This document shows positions 38,140 through 52,708 of a DNA stretch of 64,000 bases, piece by piece. This DNA is from Thiocapsa roseopersicina. GTDB taxonomy: Bacteria > Pseudomonadota > Gammaproteobacteria > Chromatiales > Chromatiaceae. The notes beneath the pieces were generated by a model. It saw only the letters and a list, made by a program, of their open reading frames with translations. It had not been told where the DNA came from and searched no databases. The position numbers and the translations under genes were made by a program. The first letter of the stretch is position 1, and each line of letters starts with the position of its first letter. The stretch spans positions 1 through 64,000 of the forward strand of contig NZ_FNNZ01000024.1 of assembly GCF_900106925.1 (NCBI RefSeq). The letters are read 5' to 3'.

Positions 38140-38637
38140 TCAGTGCAGACCGCCACCGGGGAGCATTCCACCCCCGCCGAGGTCGGCCGTCAACTCCGCA
38201 TGTGTCGGGTCGCGGACCTCCTCGATCCGGACATGCACGCGCAGGGTCTTGCCGGCGAGCGGATGGTTGCCGTCGACCGTGAGCTTGCCGCCCTCGATCC
38301 GGGTGACCTGGAACTGACGGGTCTCCCCGACCTCGTTCTCCATCTGTACCTCCGCGCCGACGAAGCGGAATTCGGGCGGCACGTTCTCGAAGGCGTCGGT
38401 AAAGGTCAGGTCGGGATCACGCGGACCGAAGCCCTGATCCGGGCCCAGGACGAGCTCTACCTCGTCGCCGGCACGCCGTCCGTCGACGGCCGCGTCCATG
38501 CCGCCGATGAGCTCGGTCTGACCGCCGTGAATGTAGCTGACGGGGATGTCGGTCTGCTCCAGGATATTGCCCTGGCCGTCCTCGATTCGGTAGGTCAGCG
38601 CGACAAGCATGCCGGCACTGATAAGCTGTTCTGCCAT
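38140..38637 (-). CDS. SlyD-like FKBP-type peptidyl-prolyl isomerase
   Basis: A 165-residue FKBP of the SlyD/FkpB type. It has GMLVALTYRIEDGQGNILEQTD, the HGGQTELIGGMDAAVDGRRAGDEVELVLGPDQGFGPRDPD flap region and VDGNHPLAGKTLRVHVRIEEVRD. It catalyses prolyl isomerisation and acts as a chaperone. The tail is short (GGGGMLPGGGLH) and lacks the Cys/His-rich nickel-binding extension of E. coli SlyD. The ATG at 38637 is chosen; the longer frame has no family support. It lies downstream of the atp operon terminator. Confidence 0.88.
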   Translation of the reverse strand: MAEQLISAGMLVALTYRIEDGQGNILEQTDIPVSYIHGGQTELIGGMDAAVDGRRAGDEVELVLGPDQGFGPRDPDLTFTDAFENVPPEFRFVGAEVQMENEVGETRQFQVTRIEGGKLTVDGNHPLAGKTLRVHVRIEEVRDPTHAELTADLGGGGMLPGGGLH

Positions 38638-38742
38638 GATGGGGTTCGCCTCCGGGTCAGGATGGGCCGGCGGGGCTCCCCTTGCGGGTCGCCGGCGCGG
38701 CGTGGCGAACAAGGGAAGCAGGAAAAGAGCGAGGGATTGCCT

Positions 38743-38777
38743 CGTAAAACGAACAGCCCGCTCCTCTCGGAGCGGGC
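38743..38777 (-). terminator. rho-independent terminator of the atp operon
   Basis: On the minus strand a 9-bp stem GCCCGCTCC/GGAGCGGGC (38756-38777) with loop GAGA is followed by TGTTCGTTTT. It lies 38 nt after the atpC stop. Confidence 0.8.
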
Positions 38778-38814
38778 CGCAGGATTCGTAAACTCAAGGA
38801 GCGATCCGTACAGG

Positions 38815-39237
38815 TCAGCCCTTCATCTTGCGAAGCTTCTCGATCGCCCGCAGCTGCGCGATCGCCTCGGCCAGCTCGGCTTGCGCCTTGGCGTATTCGA
38901 ACTGAGCCGTGTGGCCGGCGAGTGCCTCCTCGGCACGGCGCTTGGCATCGAGTGCAGCGGCCTCGTCGAGGTCGCGCGCACGGATCGCGGTGTCGGCCAA
39001 GACGGTCACGACATGCGGCTGGACCTCAAGCATGCCGCCGGAGACATAAAAGTGCTCCTGCTCGCCCTGCTCGTTCTCGACGCGCACGTCACCCGGCTTC
39101 AGACGGCTGATGAAGGCGGTATGCCGGGGCGCGATACCGACCTCGCCCAGCTCGGCGGTCGCGTACACCATGGTCGCCTGACCCGAATGAATCGCCCCTT
39201 CGGCGCTTACGATATCGACGTGAATTGTCATCGCCAT
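38815..39237 (-). CDS. atpC: ATP synthase F1 epsilon subunit
   Basis: A 140-residue epsilon subunit of F1. It has an N-terminal beta sandwich ([67 protein letters not shown]) and a C-terminal helical hairpin ([14 protein letters not shown]...). It couples and regulates rotation. It is the last gene of the operon and is separated from atpD by the composite element G, unlike the short gaps elsewhere in the operon. Confidence 0.96.
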   Translation of the reverse strand: MAMTIHVDIVSAEGAIHSGQATMVYATAELGEVGIAPRHTAFISRLKPGDVRVENEQGEQEHFYVSGGMLEVQPHVVTVLADTAIRARDLDEAAALDAKRRAEEALAGHTAQFEYAKAQAELAEAIAQLRAIEKLRKMKG

Positions 39238-39249
39238 AGTGCACCCCTA

Positions 39250-40831
<1,582 letters not shown>

Positions 40832-40920
40832 TTATGCCTTCCGGCCAATAGCGATTCTGTTTGTGTCCGAGCGCTCGATGTCCAAGCGTTGGGCCCGAGC
40901 GACTGCGACGTATCGGGCGA

Positions 40921-41784
40921 TCACACGGCGGCGGCGCCGCTCACGATCTCGGAGATCTCCTGGGTGATCGCGGCCTGACGAGCCTTGTTGTAGACGAGCT
41001 GGAGCTCGCTGATCAGGTCGCCGGCATTGTCCGAGGCGGACTTCATCGCGACCATGCGCGAGGCTTGTTCGCAGGCGCCGTTCTCGACCACCGCTTGGTA
41101 AACAAGCGACTCGATATAACGGGTCAACAGGGCATCGAGCACGGTGCGCGCGTCGGGCTCGTAGATGTAGTCCCAGTGATAGGGCATCGCGGACTGCTCT
41201 TCACCGACGATGGGCACCAATTGCCGGATCATGGGACGCTGGGTCATGGTGTTGACGAATTCGTTGCTCGCGACGTAGATGGCGTCGAGCTCCTTGGCCT
41301 CGAAGGCGTCCAACATAACCTTCACGGGGCCGATCAGATCCTCGATGTGAGGCTTGTCGCCGAGATTCGTGACCTGTGCCTTGACGTCCCCGCCGAAGCG
41401 TTTAAAAAAGCCCAGTGCCTTGGATCCGATGGTACAGAATGCCGGCTCGGTCCCGACCGCGCGCTTCTCTTTGATATCGACCACGAGACGCCGAAAGAGA
41501 TTGCTGTTGAGACCGCCGCAGAGCCCTTTGTCTGACGAGACCACGATGTAGCCGACACGCTTGTGAGGGCGCTCGACCGCCATAAACGAATGACGGTATT
41601 CGGGCGTCGCCCGGGCCAAATGGCTGATGACCTGGAGCATTTTCTCGGAATAGGGCTTGGACGCCGCCATCCGATCCTGCGCCTTGCGCATCTTGGAAGC
41701 CGCCACCATCTGCATGGCGCCGGTGATCTTTTGCGTGCTCTTGATGCTCGCGATCTTAGTGCGAATTTCTTTGGCGGCTGCCAT
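40921..41784 (-). CDS. atpG: ATP synthase F1 gamma subunit
   Basis: A 287-residue central-stalk subunit. It begins [36 protein letters not shown] and ends with the long helix [47 protein letters not shown], both hallmark helices of gamma. It transmits rotation between the c-ring and alpha3beta3. It is preceded by a 134-bp gap with a large hairpin. Confidence 0.96.
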   Translation of the reverse strand: MAAAKEIRTKIASIKSTQKITGAMQMVAASKMRKAQDRMAASKPYSEKMLQVISHLARATPEYRHSFMAVERPHKRVGYIVVSSDKGLCGGLNSNLFRRLVVDIKEKRAVGTEPAFCTIGSKALGFFKRFGGDVKAQVTNLGDKPHIEDLIGPVKVMLDAFEAKELDAIYVASNEFVNTMTQRPMIRQLVPIVGEEQSAMPYHWDYIYEPDARTVLDALLTRYIESLVYQAVVENGACEQASRMVAMKSASDNAGDLISELQLVYNKARQAAITQEISEIVSGAAAV

Positions 41785-41867
41785 CTGTTAGCTCCCGGCC
41801 TTCAGCCCCGGCCTCCGGCGGAGGCGGCAGGTTGGTGAAGGTTCGATACTTGTCAAAATGCACCACG

Positions 41868-41903
41868 CCAGCCGACACGGTCCGGAAGGACCGTGTCGGC
41901 TGG
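41868..41903. other. large perfect hairpin between atpA and atpG
   Basis: A 16-bp perfect inverted repeat CCAGCCGACACGGTCC/GGACCGTGTCGGCTGG with a 4-nt loop. It lies 15 nt after the atpA stop in transcript order and about 84 nt before the atpG start. There is no T-run directly after it, so read-through is expected. It may stabilise the upstream mRNA or tune subunit ratios. Confidence 0.75.
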
Positions 41904-41918
41904 TGGTTGGCGGCTGCC

Positions 41919-43460
<1,542 letters not shown>

Positions 43461-43473
43461 GGCGGTGTCCCGT

Positions 43474-44013
43474 TCAGAATTGCAATGCGTGAGCCAGTTG
43501 CTTGAGCTTGCCGCGGACCGAGTCGTCGATGACGAGGTCCCCGGCGCGAATCTCGATCCCGCCGATCAGGGCGCTGTCGGTCTCGACGGTGACCTCGACC
43601 TGCCCGCCGAAGCGCTTCGCGAGCGCGGCGGAAACCGCCGCCTGCTCGGACTCGCTCACGTCGAATGCGCTGCGAATCAGCACGTGGCGCACGCCTTGGT
43701 CGGCGGTGCGGCTCGCCTCGAAAAGCCTTGCGATCTCGGGCAGTGCCGCAAGCCTGGCGTTCTCGGTCAGCAACCCCAGGAGATTGGATGCCTCGGGCAG
43801 GAGACCATCGCCGCAGACCTCGAGGATGATGTCGCGGATGCGCTCGCGGGGCACGTTCGGGTTGGCGATCTGCTCGGCCATCTGGGGATCGCCCACGACG
43901 ACCGAGAGCATCTCGAGCGCTTGGGACCAGGCGTCCAACTGACCGACCTCTTTCGCGCGCTCGAACACGGCCTCTGCGTAAGGCCGCGCGATGGTGGTGA
44001 TGTCTCCGGCCAT
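43474..44013 (-). CDS. atpH: ATP synthase F1 delta subunit
   Basis: A 179-residue delta subunit, part of the peripheral stalk joining F1 to the b subunits. Family blocks: [31 protein letters not shown] at the N terminus and [39 protein letters not shown] at the C terminus. It lies 9 nt after atpF. Confidence 0.96.
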   Translation of the reverse strand: MAGDITTIARPYAEAVFERAKEVGQLDAWSQALEMLSVVVGDPQMAEQIANPNVPRERIRDIILEVCGDGLLPEASNLLGLLTENARLAALPEIARLFEASRTADQGVRHVLIRSAFDVSESEQAAVSAALAKRFGGQVEVTVETDSALIGGIEIRAGDLVIDDSVRGKLKQLAHALQF

Positions 44014-44022
44014 GGGTGGTCC

Positions 44023-44493
44023 TTAAAGCTGCTTGGCGAACGATTCGACGAGGCCCTGATGCGCCTTGATGTCGATCTCCTTACGGAGGATCTTCTCGGC
44101 GGCGGCGACGGCAAGTGTCGCGACACGCTCGCGAAGCTCTTCGCGGGCACGGTTGGTCTCCCGGTCGATCTCGGCTTGGGCGGCCGCAACCACACGGCCG
44201 CTTTCGCTGCGCGCGTCGGCCTTGGCCTCCTCGACGATCTCGGTTGCCCGCTTCTGAGCCTGCGCGACGATATCGGCGGCGGCGGCCTTGGCGTCCTTGA
44301 TGAGGACGAGGGCGCGCTGCTCGCCGAGCGCCTTCTCTTGATGACCGCGCTCGGCCGCGGCGAGGCCCTCGGCGATCTTCGCCTTGCGCTCCGCCAGCGC
44401 CGTGACGATCGGCGGCCAGATAAACTTCATACAGAACCCGACGAACACCGCGAAGGCGATCATCTGGGCGAACAGGGTCAGATTGATATTCAT
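44023..44493 (-). CDS. atpF: ATP synthase Fo b subunit
   Basis: A 156-residue b subunit: one N-terminal membrane helix ([26 protein letters not shown]) followed by a long charged helix ([57 protein letters not shown]). It dimerises to form the peripheral stalk. It follows atpE by 81 nt. Confidence 0.96.
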   Translation of the reverse strand: MNINLTLFAQMIAFAVFVGFCMKFIWPPIVTALAERKAKIAEGLAAAERGHQEKALGEQRALVLIKDAKAAAADIVAQAQKRATEIVEEAKADARSESGRVVAAAQAEIDRETNRAREELRERVATLAVAAAEKILRKEIDIKAHQGLVESFAKQL

Positions 44494-44574
44494 AGCGTTG
44501 CCTCGTGCCTATGCCTCATACCGCGTCCGGGAACATGGCCAGCAGCCTCGACCCCGGCGGAAGTGGGATGGGTG

Positions 44575-44850
<276 letters not shown>

Positions 44851-44869
44851 TTAGAGCAGAAAAAACGGG

Positions 44870-46130
<1,261 letters not shown>

Positions 46131-46173
46131 CAGATCGTCATGGTTTGGTTGAGCACACCGCTCACCGGCGCGC

Positions 46174-46202
46174 AGTATAAGGGGTCGCGTATATAGGGTC
46201 AA
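46174..46202 (-). promoter_or_regulatory. sigma-70 promoter of the atp operon
   Basis: On the minus strand TTGACC (46197-46202) and TATACT (46174-46179) with exactly 17 bp between. It is near consensus and predicts a start near 46167, giving a 5' leader of about 37 nt before atpI. Confidence 0.65.
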
Positions 46203-46306
46203 CGCGCTGTCGGCGTTCCGGCAGCGACCGAAAACGATCCTCATGATTGGGGAAAACAATAGACCCGGCGACCGACTCGGGTCTGCGGGAGACTCGGTGG
46301 AGCCGA

Positions 46307-47236
46307 TCACTTGATGTGGGCCAGGATACCGTCGAGCTCGTCGAGGCTGTTGTAGGCGATCACCAGCTTGCCGGCACCTCGATTGCCCTGCTGGATCTTG
46401 ACCCGTGCGCCGAGCTTGTCGGTCAGGTCGGTCTGAAGCCTCCGGATGTTCGGATCGAGATCGGGCTTGTGCTCCGAGGCGCCGAGCCCCTCGCCGGACT
46501 GCTGGATCCGGCGCACCAGGCGCTCGGTCTCGCGCACCGAGAGTCCGCCCCTGACAACCTGAGCCGCTGTCGTGCTCTGGTCGTGCCCCCGCAGGCCGAG
46601 CAGTGCGCGGGCATGCCCCATCTCCAGCAGGCCCTTCTCGAGAAAGTCGCGGACGTCCGGGTTGAGATCCAGCAGTCGCAACAGGTTGGTCACCATCGAG
46701 CGCGACTTGCCCAGCGCATCGGCGATCTGCTGATGGGTCAGGCTGAATTCCTTGAGCAGACGCTCGAGCGCTCCGGCCTCTTCCAGCGGATTCAGATCCG
46801 CGCGCTGGATGTTCTCGATCAGTCCGATCGCCAGCGCCGCCTGCTCGTCGACCTCACGCACCACGACCGGGATCTCGGCGAGGCCGGCCTGTTGACAGGC
46901 CCGCCAACGCCGCTCCCCCGCGATGATCTCGTAGGTCTCGCCGGCCAAGGGGCGAACAACGATCGGCTGGATGACGCCTTGGGCGAGGATCGAATCGGAG
47001 AGCTCGCGCAAGGCATCCGGGTCGAAGTCGTGGCGGGGTTGGTAGCGTCCGGGTCGGATGCACTCCACGGGCAGGCGGGTGATCCGCTCGCTCCCCTGCT
47101 CGCCGAGCATGGGGGCGGACGACGCGTCCTCCGGGCTCGACACCGCGACCATCGGCGCACGGGCGGCGCCGAGCAGGGCATCGAGCCCGCGCCCCAGCCC
47201 TTTCTTCTTCGGCGGTGATTTCTGCTCGCTATCCAT
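46307..47236 (-). CDS. parB: chromosome-partitioning protein ParB
   Basis: A 309-residue CTPase/DNA-binding protein that loads on parS sites and acts with ParA in chromosome segregation. Blocks: KKKGLGRGLDALLG at the N terminus, IRPGRYQPRHDFDPDALRELSDSI, GERRWRACQQAGLAEIPVVVRE (CTP-binding GERR), the helix-turn-helix LTHQQIADALGKSRSMVTNLLRLL and a C-terminal dimer region. The start at 47236 (MDSEQKSPPKK) is chosen over a frame open to 47656. It lies 11 nt after parA. I saw no parS site by eye. Confidence 0.95.
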   Translation of the reverse strand: MDSEQKSPPKKKGLGRGLDALLGAARAPMVAVSSPEDASSAPMLGEQGSERITRLPVECIRPGRYQPRHDFDPDALRELSDSILAQGVIQPIVVRPLAGETYEIIAGERRWRACQQAGLAEIPVVVREVDEQAALAIGLIENIQRADLNPLEEAGALERLLKEFSLTHQQIADALGKSRSMVTNLLRLLDLNPDVRDFLEKGLLEMGHARALLGLRGHDQSTTAAQVVRGGLSVRETERLVRRIQQSGEGLGASEHKPDLDPNIRRLQTDLTDKLGARVKIQQGNRGAGKLVIAYNSLDELDGILAHIK

Positions 47237-47247
47237 GTTCACCCACC

Positions 47248-48036
47248 TCAGGCCGCGGACTTGCGCGTCTCGCGACGACGCAGAAGCTCGCTGGCGAGCG
47301 CAAGATAGGCCACCGCGCCCTTGGACGCGGGGTCGTAGAGCAGGGCCGGCAAACCGTGACTCGGTGCCTCGGCCAGACGCACGTTGCGCGGGATGATGGT
47401 GCGATAGACCTGATCCTTGAAATGGGTGACGAGCTGGGTGGAGACCTGATTGGCGAGGTTGTTGCGCGGGTCGTGCATGGTGCGCAGGATCCCCTCCACC
47501 CGCAGCTCCGGGTTGCGGTTGGCGCGGATCTGCTCGATGGTATCCATCAGGGCGGAGAGACCCTCCAGCGCGTAATACTCGCACTGGATCGGGATCAGGA
47601 CGCCTCCGGCCGCGACCAGCGCGTTGACCGTGAGCATGTTGAGCGACGGCGGACAATCGACGATGACCAGCTCGTAGTCGGCGACCGCATCGGCCAGCAC
47701 CTTCGCAAAGCGCCGCTCGCGATCGGGCGAGCCGAGCAGCCCGACCTCCGCCGCGGTCAGATCGCCGTTGGCCGGCAGCAGATCGAAGCCCGGCGAGGGG
47801 TCATCGACGCGACACAGACAATCGGCGAGCGCGACGTCGCCGAGCAGCAGATCGCAGGTCGAGTTGGCCAGGTTGTGCTTGTCGACCCCGCAGCCCATGG
47901 TGGCGTTGCCTTGCGGGTCGAGGTCGACCAGCAGGACGCGCCGCTTGAGCGAGGCCAGCGAGGCCGCCAGATTGACCGCGGTCGTGGTCTTGCCGACGCC
48001 GCCCTTCTGGTTGGCAATGGCGATGATGTTGACCAT
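47248..48036 (-). CDS. parA: chromosome-partitioning ATPase ParA/Soj
   Basis: A 262-residue deviant-Walker ATPase. It has [25 protein letters not shown] (KGGxGKT), [39 protein letters not shown] and [20 protein letters not shown]. It works with ParB. The ATG at 48036 ([10 protein letters not shown]) is chosen; an ATG 15 nt upstream is also in frame. It is part of the mnmG-rsmG-parA-parB series. Confidence 0.95.
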   Translation of the reverse strand: MVNIIAIANQKGGVGKTTTAVNLAASLASLKRRVLLVDLDPQGNATMGCGVDKHNLANSTCDLLLGDVALADCLCRVDDPSPGFDLLPANGDLTAAEVGLLGSPDRERRFAKVLADAVADYELVIVDCPPSLNMLTVNALVAAGGVLIPIQCEYYALEGLSALMDTIEQIRANRNPELRVEGILRTMHDPRNNLANQVSTQLVTHFKDQVYRTIIPRNVRLAEAPSHGLPALLYDPASKGAVAYLALASELLRRRETRKSAA

Positions 48037-48043
48037 AGGGGAC

Positions 48044-48709
48044 TCAGTCACTCCGGAGCTCGATGAGGTGGCGCTCGACGTCGAGGAAGGGGATTCGCAG
48101 CGGATGGACGTGCACGGACCCGTCCGACAGGTCTTGCATGCGCGCGACGTCGTCGAGGTCGCGCCCCTTCATCAGGAGCAATCGGCCCGGACGCGCCAGC
48201 AGATCCCGGTGAGCGGCACCGAGCAGATCGGCAGCCGCGACGGCACGACTCACTATGGTACTGAAGTTTCGCCCCGGCCGGTATGTCTCCATCCGGGCAT
48301 GGACCGTCTCGACGTTGTCGAGCCGCAGCTCCAAGACCGCTTGGCGGACGAATCGCAGCTTCTTCTGATTGCTGTCGAGCAGCCAAAAGCGCCGTTGCGG
48401 CTCGACGATCGCCAGCGGCAAGCCAGGCAGACCGGCGCCCGTGCCGAGGTCCAGGATGCTCTCGCCGAACAGAAATGGCCGAACGGCGAGGCTGTCGAGC
48501 AGATGCTTGGAGACCACCTCGACAGGGTCGCGCACCGCGGTCAGGTTGTAGGCCCGGTTCCATCGCGCCAAGAGTGCGATGAGATGCAGCAGGCGCTCAT
48601 GCGCAGTGCCGTCCAGTGCGAGATCCAGCTGCGTTGCGCCTCGTGACAGCCGCTCGGACAGGTCCGAGACCGATGCACCTTCGACGGCGGCGAGGGTTTC
48701 GGTCGTCAT
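48044..48709 (-). CDS. rsmG: 16S rRNA (guanine(527)-N7)-methyltransferase RsmG
   Basis: A 221-residue SAM-dependent methyltransferase (GidB) modifying G527 of 16S rRNA. Blocks: [65 protein letters not shown] and [12 protein letters not shown]. Its start overlaps the mnmG stop by ATGA. Loss of this gene in other bacteria gives low-level streptomycin resistance. Confidence 0.95.
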   Translation of the reverse strand: MTTETLAAVEGASVSDLSERLSRGATQLDLALDGTAHERLLHLIALLARWNRAYNLTAVRDPVEVVSKHLLDSLAVRPFLFGESILDLGTGAGLPGLPLAIVEPQRRFWLLDSNQKKLRFVRQAVLELRLDNVETVHARMETYRPGRNFSTIVSRAVAAADLLGAAHRDLLARPGRLLLMKGRDLDDVARMQDLSDGSVHVHPLRIPFLDVERHLIELRSD

Positions 48710-50583
48710 CAGGCGCAGCGTCGCTTGAGGTGGATCAGCAGCAGCGACACCGCCGCCGGGGTCACGCCCGGGATGCGTGCGGCCTGACCGAGTGTGTGCG
48801 GTCGCACCCGATTGAGCTTCTCGCGCACCTCGGTCGAGAGGCCCCGCACCTGATCGAAGTCGAAATCCTCGGGCAGCGCTCGTGCGTCCTGATCACGATG
48901 GCGGTCGATCTCGTCGCGTTGGCGCTCGATGTAACCCTGATAGCGTGCTTGGATCTCAAGCTGCTCGGTGACGTCGGCAGGCAGAGGCTCGGGCGGATCG
49001 CCGGCGAGGGTCGCGACCCCGGCATAGCCGACGTTCGGGCGGGCGAGCAGCTCGGAGGCGCGCACCTCGCGCCGCAGCGGCTCGCCGAGGATGCGCTCGG
49101 CGAGCGCCTGATCGACCCGCTCGGGACGCACGAAGGTCTCGCGCAGGCGCTGGCGCTCGCGCTCGATCGCCTCGCGCTTGTCCTCGAAGCGACGCCACTG
49201 CGCATCGCCGACCAGGCCGAGCCGTCGGCCCGACTCGGTCAGGCGCAGGTCGGCGTTGTCCTCGCGCAGCATCAGCCGATATTCGGCGCGACTGGTGAAC
49301 ATCCGGTAGGGCTCGGCCGTCCCGCGCGTGATGAGGTCGTCGACCATGACGCCGAGATAGGCCTCGTCGCGCCGCGGCAGCCAAGGGTCGCGACCCTGAA
49401 CCGCAAGGGCTGCGTTGACCCCGGCCAGCAGGCCCTGCGCCGCGGCCTCTTCGTAACCGGTCGTCCCGTTGATCTGGCCGGCGAAGTAGAGACCCTGAAT
49501 ATAGCGGGTCTCCAGCGAGGGCTTCAGATCGCGCGGATCGAAGAAGTCGTACTCGATCGCATAGCCCGGGCGGGTGATGTGGGCCTGCTCGAATCCGACG
49601 ATCGAGCGCACCAACGCCTGTTGGATGTCGAAAGGCAGGCTGGTGGAGATGCCGTTCGGATAGACCTCATGGGTCTCGAGCCCCTCGGGCTCGACGAAGA
49701 TCTGATGCGACGTCTTCTCGGCGAAGCGCACCACCTTGTCCTCGATCGAGGGACAATAGCGCGGTCCGACGCCGGCGATGACGCCGGTGTAGAGCGGCGA
49801 GCGCGAGAGGCCCGAATGGATGATCTCGTGGGTCCGCGCGTTAGTGTGGGTGATGTAACAGCTCACCTGGCGCGGATGATCCCCTGCGCTGCCCATGTAG
49901 GAGAAGACCGGCACCGGCACGTCGCCGGGCTGCTCGGCCAGGCGTGCGAAATCGATGCTCCGCCCGTCGATGCGCGGCGGCGTGCCCGTCTTGAGACGCT
50001 CGACGCGAAACGGCAGCTCGCGCAGGCGCCGCGAGAGGGCATTCGACGGTGGATCGCCGGCCCGTCCGCCCTCATAGTTCGAGAGTCCGATATGGATGCG
50101 ACCGCCCAGGAAGGTCCCGACCGTGAGCACGACCGCATGTGCCCGAAAGCGCAACCCCATCTGAGTCTCGACGCCGACCACCCGGCCGTGCTCGATCAGC
50201 AGGTCTTCGACCGACTGCTGGAAGAGTGTGAGTCCGGGCTGGTTCTCGACCGCCGAGCGCACCGCGGCCTTGTAGAGGATGCGATCGGCCTGGGCGCGTG
50301 TCGCCCGCACCGCCGGACCCTTGCTGGCGTTGAGGATGCGAAACTGGATTCCGCCGCGATCCGCCGCACGAGCCATCAACCCGCCCAGGGCGTCAATCTC
50401 CTTGACCAAATGGCCCTTGCCGATACCCCCGATGGCCGGGTTACAGCTCATCTGGCCGACCGTTTCGATATTCTGGGTCAGAAGGAGCGTGCGCAGACCG
50501 CAGCGGGCCGCCGCGAGCGCCGCTTCGGTGCCCGCGTGACCGCCGCCCACCACCACCACGTCGTAAGGATCGCCGACCATCAT
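48709..50583 (-). CDS. mnmG: tRNA uridine-5-carboxymethylaminomethyl modification enzyme MnmG
   Basis: A 624-residue FAD protein (GidA) that with MnmE makes the cmnm5 group on wobble U34 of tRNAs. It has the FAD loop [51 protein letters not shown]-type region [28 protein letters not shown] and the C-terminal helical domain with [17 protein letters not shown]. Two Met codons (50583 and 50580) are possible starts. Normal length. Confidence 0.96.
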   Translation of the reverse strand: MMVGDPYDVVVVGGGHAGTEAALAAARCGLRTLLLTQNIETVGQMSCNPAIGGIGKGHLVKEIDALGGLMARAADRGGIQFRILNASKGPAVRATRAQADRILYKAAVRSAVENQPGLTLFQQSVEDLLIEHGRVVGVETQMGLRFRAHAVVLTVGTFLGGRIHIGLSNYEGGRAGDPPSNALSRRLRELPFRVERLKTGTPPRIDGRSIDFARLAEQPGDVPVPVFSYMGSAGDHPRQVSCYITHTNARTHEIIHSGLSRSPLYTGVIAGVGPRYCPSIEDKVVRFAEKTSHQIFVEPEGLETHEVYPNGISTSLPFDIQQALVRSIVGFEQAHITRPGYAIEYDFFDPRDLKPSLETRYIQGLYFAGQINGTTGYEEAAAQGLLAGVNAALAVQGRDPWLPRRDEAYLGVMVDDLITRGTAEPYRMFTSRAEYRLMLREDNADLRLTESGRRLGLVGDAQWRRFEDKREAIERERQRLRETFVRPERVDQALAERILGEPLRREVRASELLARPNVGYAGVATLAGDPPEPLPADVTEQLEIQARYQGYIERQRDEIDRHRDQDARALPEDFDFDQVRGLSTEVREKLNRVRPHTLGQAARIPGVTPAAVSLLLIHLKRRCA

Positions 50584-50645
50584 GAAGGGAAACCCAAGTC
50601 TATGAGACCACGCAGTTTAACCCAGAAGCCCGCACGGATTCCCCT

Positions 50646-51599
50646 ATGGCGATACATCTGACCCGGCGCGTTCCGCACGAGTCGGCCAGTCTCGGGGAAC
50701 GCGTGCTCGAGGCCGCACGGGCCGTGATCCTCGGCAAGGACCACGAGCTTCGGCTGGCTTTGGCCTGTCTGTTGGCGCGCGGTCATCTCCTGATCGAGGA
50801 TGTGCCCGGCGTGGGCAAGACCACCCTGGCGCACCTGCTCGCACGCCTGCTCGGCCTGGAGTACGCCCGAATCCAGTTCACGAGCGATCTGCTGCCCGCG
50901 GACGTGATCGGGGTGTCGGTCTACGATCGGGCCGCCGAGTCGTTTCGCTTCCATCCCGGACCCGTCTTCTCCCAGCTGGTGCTCGCAGACGAGATCAACC
51001 GGGCCACTCCCAAGGCGCAGAGTGCGCTCCTGGAGGCGATGGAGGAGCGCCAGGTGACGGTCGAGGGCGAGACCCGACCCCTGCCCGAGCCCTTCTTCGT
51101 GATTGCGACCCAGAACCCGCTCTTTCAGGTCGGGACCTTTCCGCTGCCCGAGTCCCAGTTGGATCGGTTCCTGATGCGGATTCGACTCGGCTATCCTGCG
51201 GCCGAGCAGGAGAAGGCCCTGCTGGCGGGAGAGGATCGGCGCACCATGGTCGCGCGTCAACAGCCAGTCCTGATCGGCGGGCAGTTGATGGCGTTGCAAC
51301 AGAAGGTCGTCGAGGTCCACGCCGCTCCCGCCATCATCGAGTATGTCCATGCCATCCTTGCGCTCACGCGCAGCAGCGAGCGGTTCCTGCACGGGCTCTC
51401 CCCGCGCGCGGGGCTCGGGATGCTGCGCGCGGCCAAGGCCTGGGCGCTGCTTTCCGACCGCGATTACGTGATTCCGGAGGACATCCAGGCCGTCCTGCCC
51501 TCCTGCGTCGTGCATCGATTGGCGGCCTCGGAGTATGGGGGGCGGCTCGACGAGGAGGCTGTGGTGAGTGCGATCCTCGATCGTGTCGCGCTCGCTTAA
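50646..51599 (+). CDS. MoxR family AAA+ ATPase
   Basis: A 317-residue AAA+ ATPase of the MoxR type. Walker A is LIEDVPGVGKTTLAHLLAR (GVGKTT near residue 58), followed by RIQFTSDLLPADVIGVSVYD, Walker B in LVLADEINRATPKAQSALLEAMEE and ATQNPLFQVGTFPLPESQLDRFLMRI. MoxR proteins act as chaperones for protein complexes. It leads a typical moxR-DUF58-transglutaminase operon. Its TAA stop lies in the left end of element H. Confidence 0.93.
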   Translation: MAIHLTRRVPHESASLGERVLEAARAVILGKDHELRLALACLLARGHLLIEDVPGVGKTTLAHLLARLLGLEYARIQFTSDLLPADVIGVSVYDRAAESFRFHPGPVFSQLVLADEINRATPKAQSALLEAMEERQVTVEGETRPLPEPFFVIATQNPLFQVGTFPLPESQLDRFLMRIRLGYPAAEQEKALLAGEDRRTMVARQQPVLIGGQLMALQQKVVEVHAAPAIIEYVHAILALTRSSERFLHGLSPRAGLGMLRAAKAWALLSDRDYVIPEDIQAVLPSCVVHRLAASEYGGRLDEEAVVSAILDRVALA

Positions 51600-51684
51600 G
51601 CTGCGTTCGGCGGCACCTACAACCGCGGGAGTACAGGCGACCGCTGGGGCGCTACCCATCACCGTCGCGGTTGACGCCGCTTAA
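51596..51684. repeat. divergent palindromic element unit H
   Basis: 89 bp bounded by TTAAGCTGCGTTCGGC and GTTGACGCCGCTTAA. It has the same length and the same layout as the TTAAACCGCGTC family, but the outer ends read TTAAGC in place of TTAAACC. It again begins at a gene stop codon (moxR TAA). It sits inside the operon before the DUF58 gene. Confidence 0.6.
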
Positions 51685-51712
51685 GCGAGGATTTTTTGGG
51701 TGAGGATCACGC

Positions 51713-52708
51713 ATGTTCGACTGGACGCGCTTTAAGGCTAGACGGCTCGGTAGCTTGTTTCGCCGGGTGGCGCGTGGGGGCGACGGGGTTGCGCGGGTCG
51801 GGCGTCGTCAGATCTATATCCTGCCGACGGGAAACGGGCTGCGTTTCGGTGCGGTGCTCTTCGTCATGCTGCTCGGCTCGCTCAATTATCAGAACAACCT
51901 GGGGCTGCTCTTTACCTTTTTTCTCGCCTCCGTCGCGCTCGTGGCCATGCACCACACCTGGTTCAATCTGCTCGGGCTTTCGGTTCAGGCTCGCGGCGGC
52001 CCGCCGGTCTTCGTCGGGGACGATGCCGCTTTCGAGGTCGTCGTCGGCACCGACGGGAAGCGGGCGCGCTACGACATCGGGATTCCGGCGGGCGAGATGC
52101 GACATCAGGCGATCGCGATCCCGGGCGGTGACTGCGGCACGATCCGCATCGCTCGCCCGACACTGCGACGCGGCCTGTCGGTGCTCGACGAGGTGACGGT
52201 CGAGACGCGCTACCCGCTGCACCTCTTTCGCGCCTGGTGCTATGTGCAGACCGATGCGACGACCTTGGTCTATCCGCAGCCGGCTCAGGTCGCGCCAGAG
52301 CCCGGATCCGCGGCGGGCGACACCGAGCCGCGCCCCCGGCAAGGACCCGAGGGGATGGAGGATTATCTGGGACCGCGACCATACCGCGACGGCGATTCAC
52401 CCGGACAGATTGATTGGAAGGCGTACGCGCGCGAGCGTGGGCTCGTCGTGAAGCAATTCGGAGGGGATCAAGGGCAGGAGGTCTGGATCGATTGGGCCGG
52501 ACTGACCGCGACGGATCCGGAAACCAGGATCAGTCTGCTGACGCGCCAGGTCCTCGACGCGGCCGAAGCCCGGGTCCGCTTCGGCTTGCGACTGCCCGGT
52601 CTCGAAGAGGCCCCGGGGCGAGGCGACGGCCATCTCCAACGCTGCCTGACACATCTGGCGCTTTACGATCATGTCCAAGCGAACGATCCCCTCCAACGAG
52701 CGGCCTGA
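51713..52708 (+). CDS. DUF58 domain protein
   Basis: A 331-residue protein with two N-terminal membrane segments (LRFGAVLFVMLLGSLNY and LLFTFFLASVALVAMH) and a soluble DUF58 part with the signature GPEGMEDYLGPRPYRDGDSPGQIDWKAYARERGLVVKQF. DUF58 proteins co-occur with MoxR ATPases and often carry a degenerate VWA-like fold. The start at 51713 (MFDWTRFKARR) follows element H. The 3' end overlaps the next gene by 38 nt. Confidence 0.85.
   Translation: MFDWTRFKARRLGSLFRRVARGGDGVARVGRRQIYILPTGNGLRFGAVLFVMLLGSLNYQNNLGLLFTFFLASVALVAMHHTWFNLLGLSVQARGGPPVFVGDDAAFEVVVGTDGKRARYDIGIPAGEMRHQAIAIPGGDCGTIRIARPTLRRGLSVLDEVTVETRYPLHLFRAWCYVQTDATTLVYPQPAQVAPEPGSAAGDTEPRPRQGPEGMEDYLGPRPYRDGDSPGQIDWKAYARERGLVVKQFGGDQGQEVWIDWAGLTATDPETRISLLTRQVLDAAEARVRFGLRLPGLEEAPGRGDGHLQRCLTHLALYDHVQANDPLQRAA

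Noticed and set aside
50584-50645. Replication origin next to mnmG
   Set aside because: The gap is 62 bp with no DnaA-box cluster or A/T-rich unwinding region.
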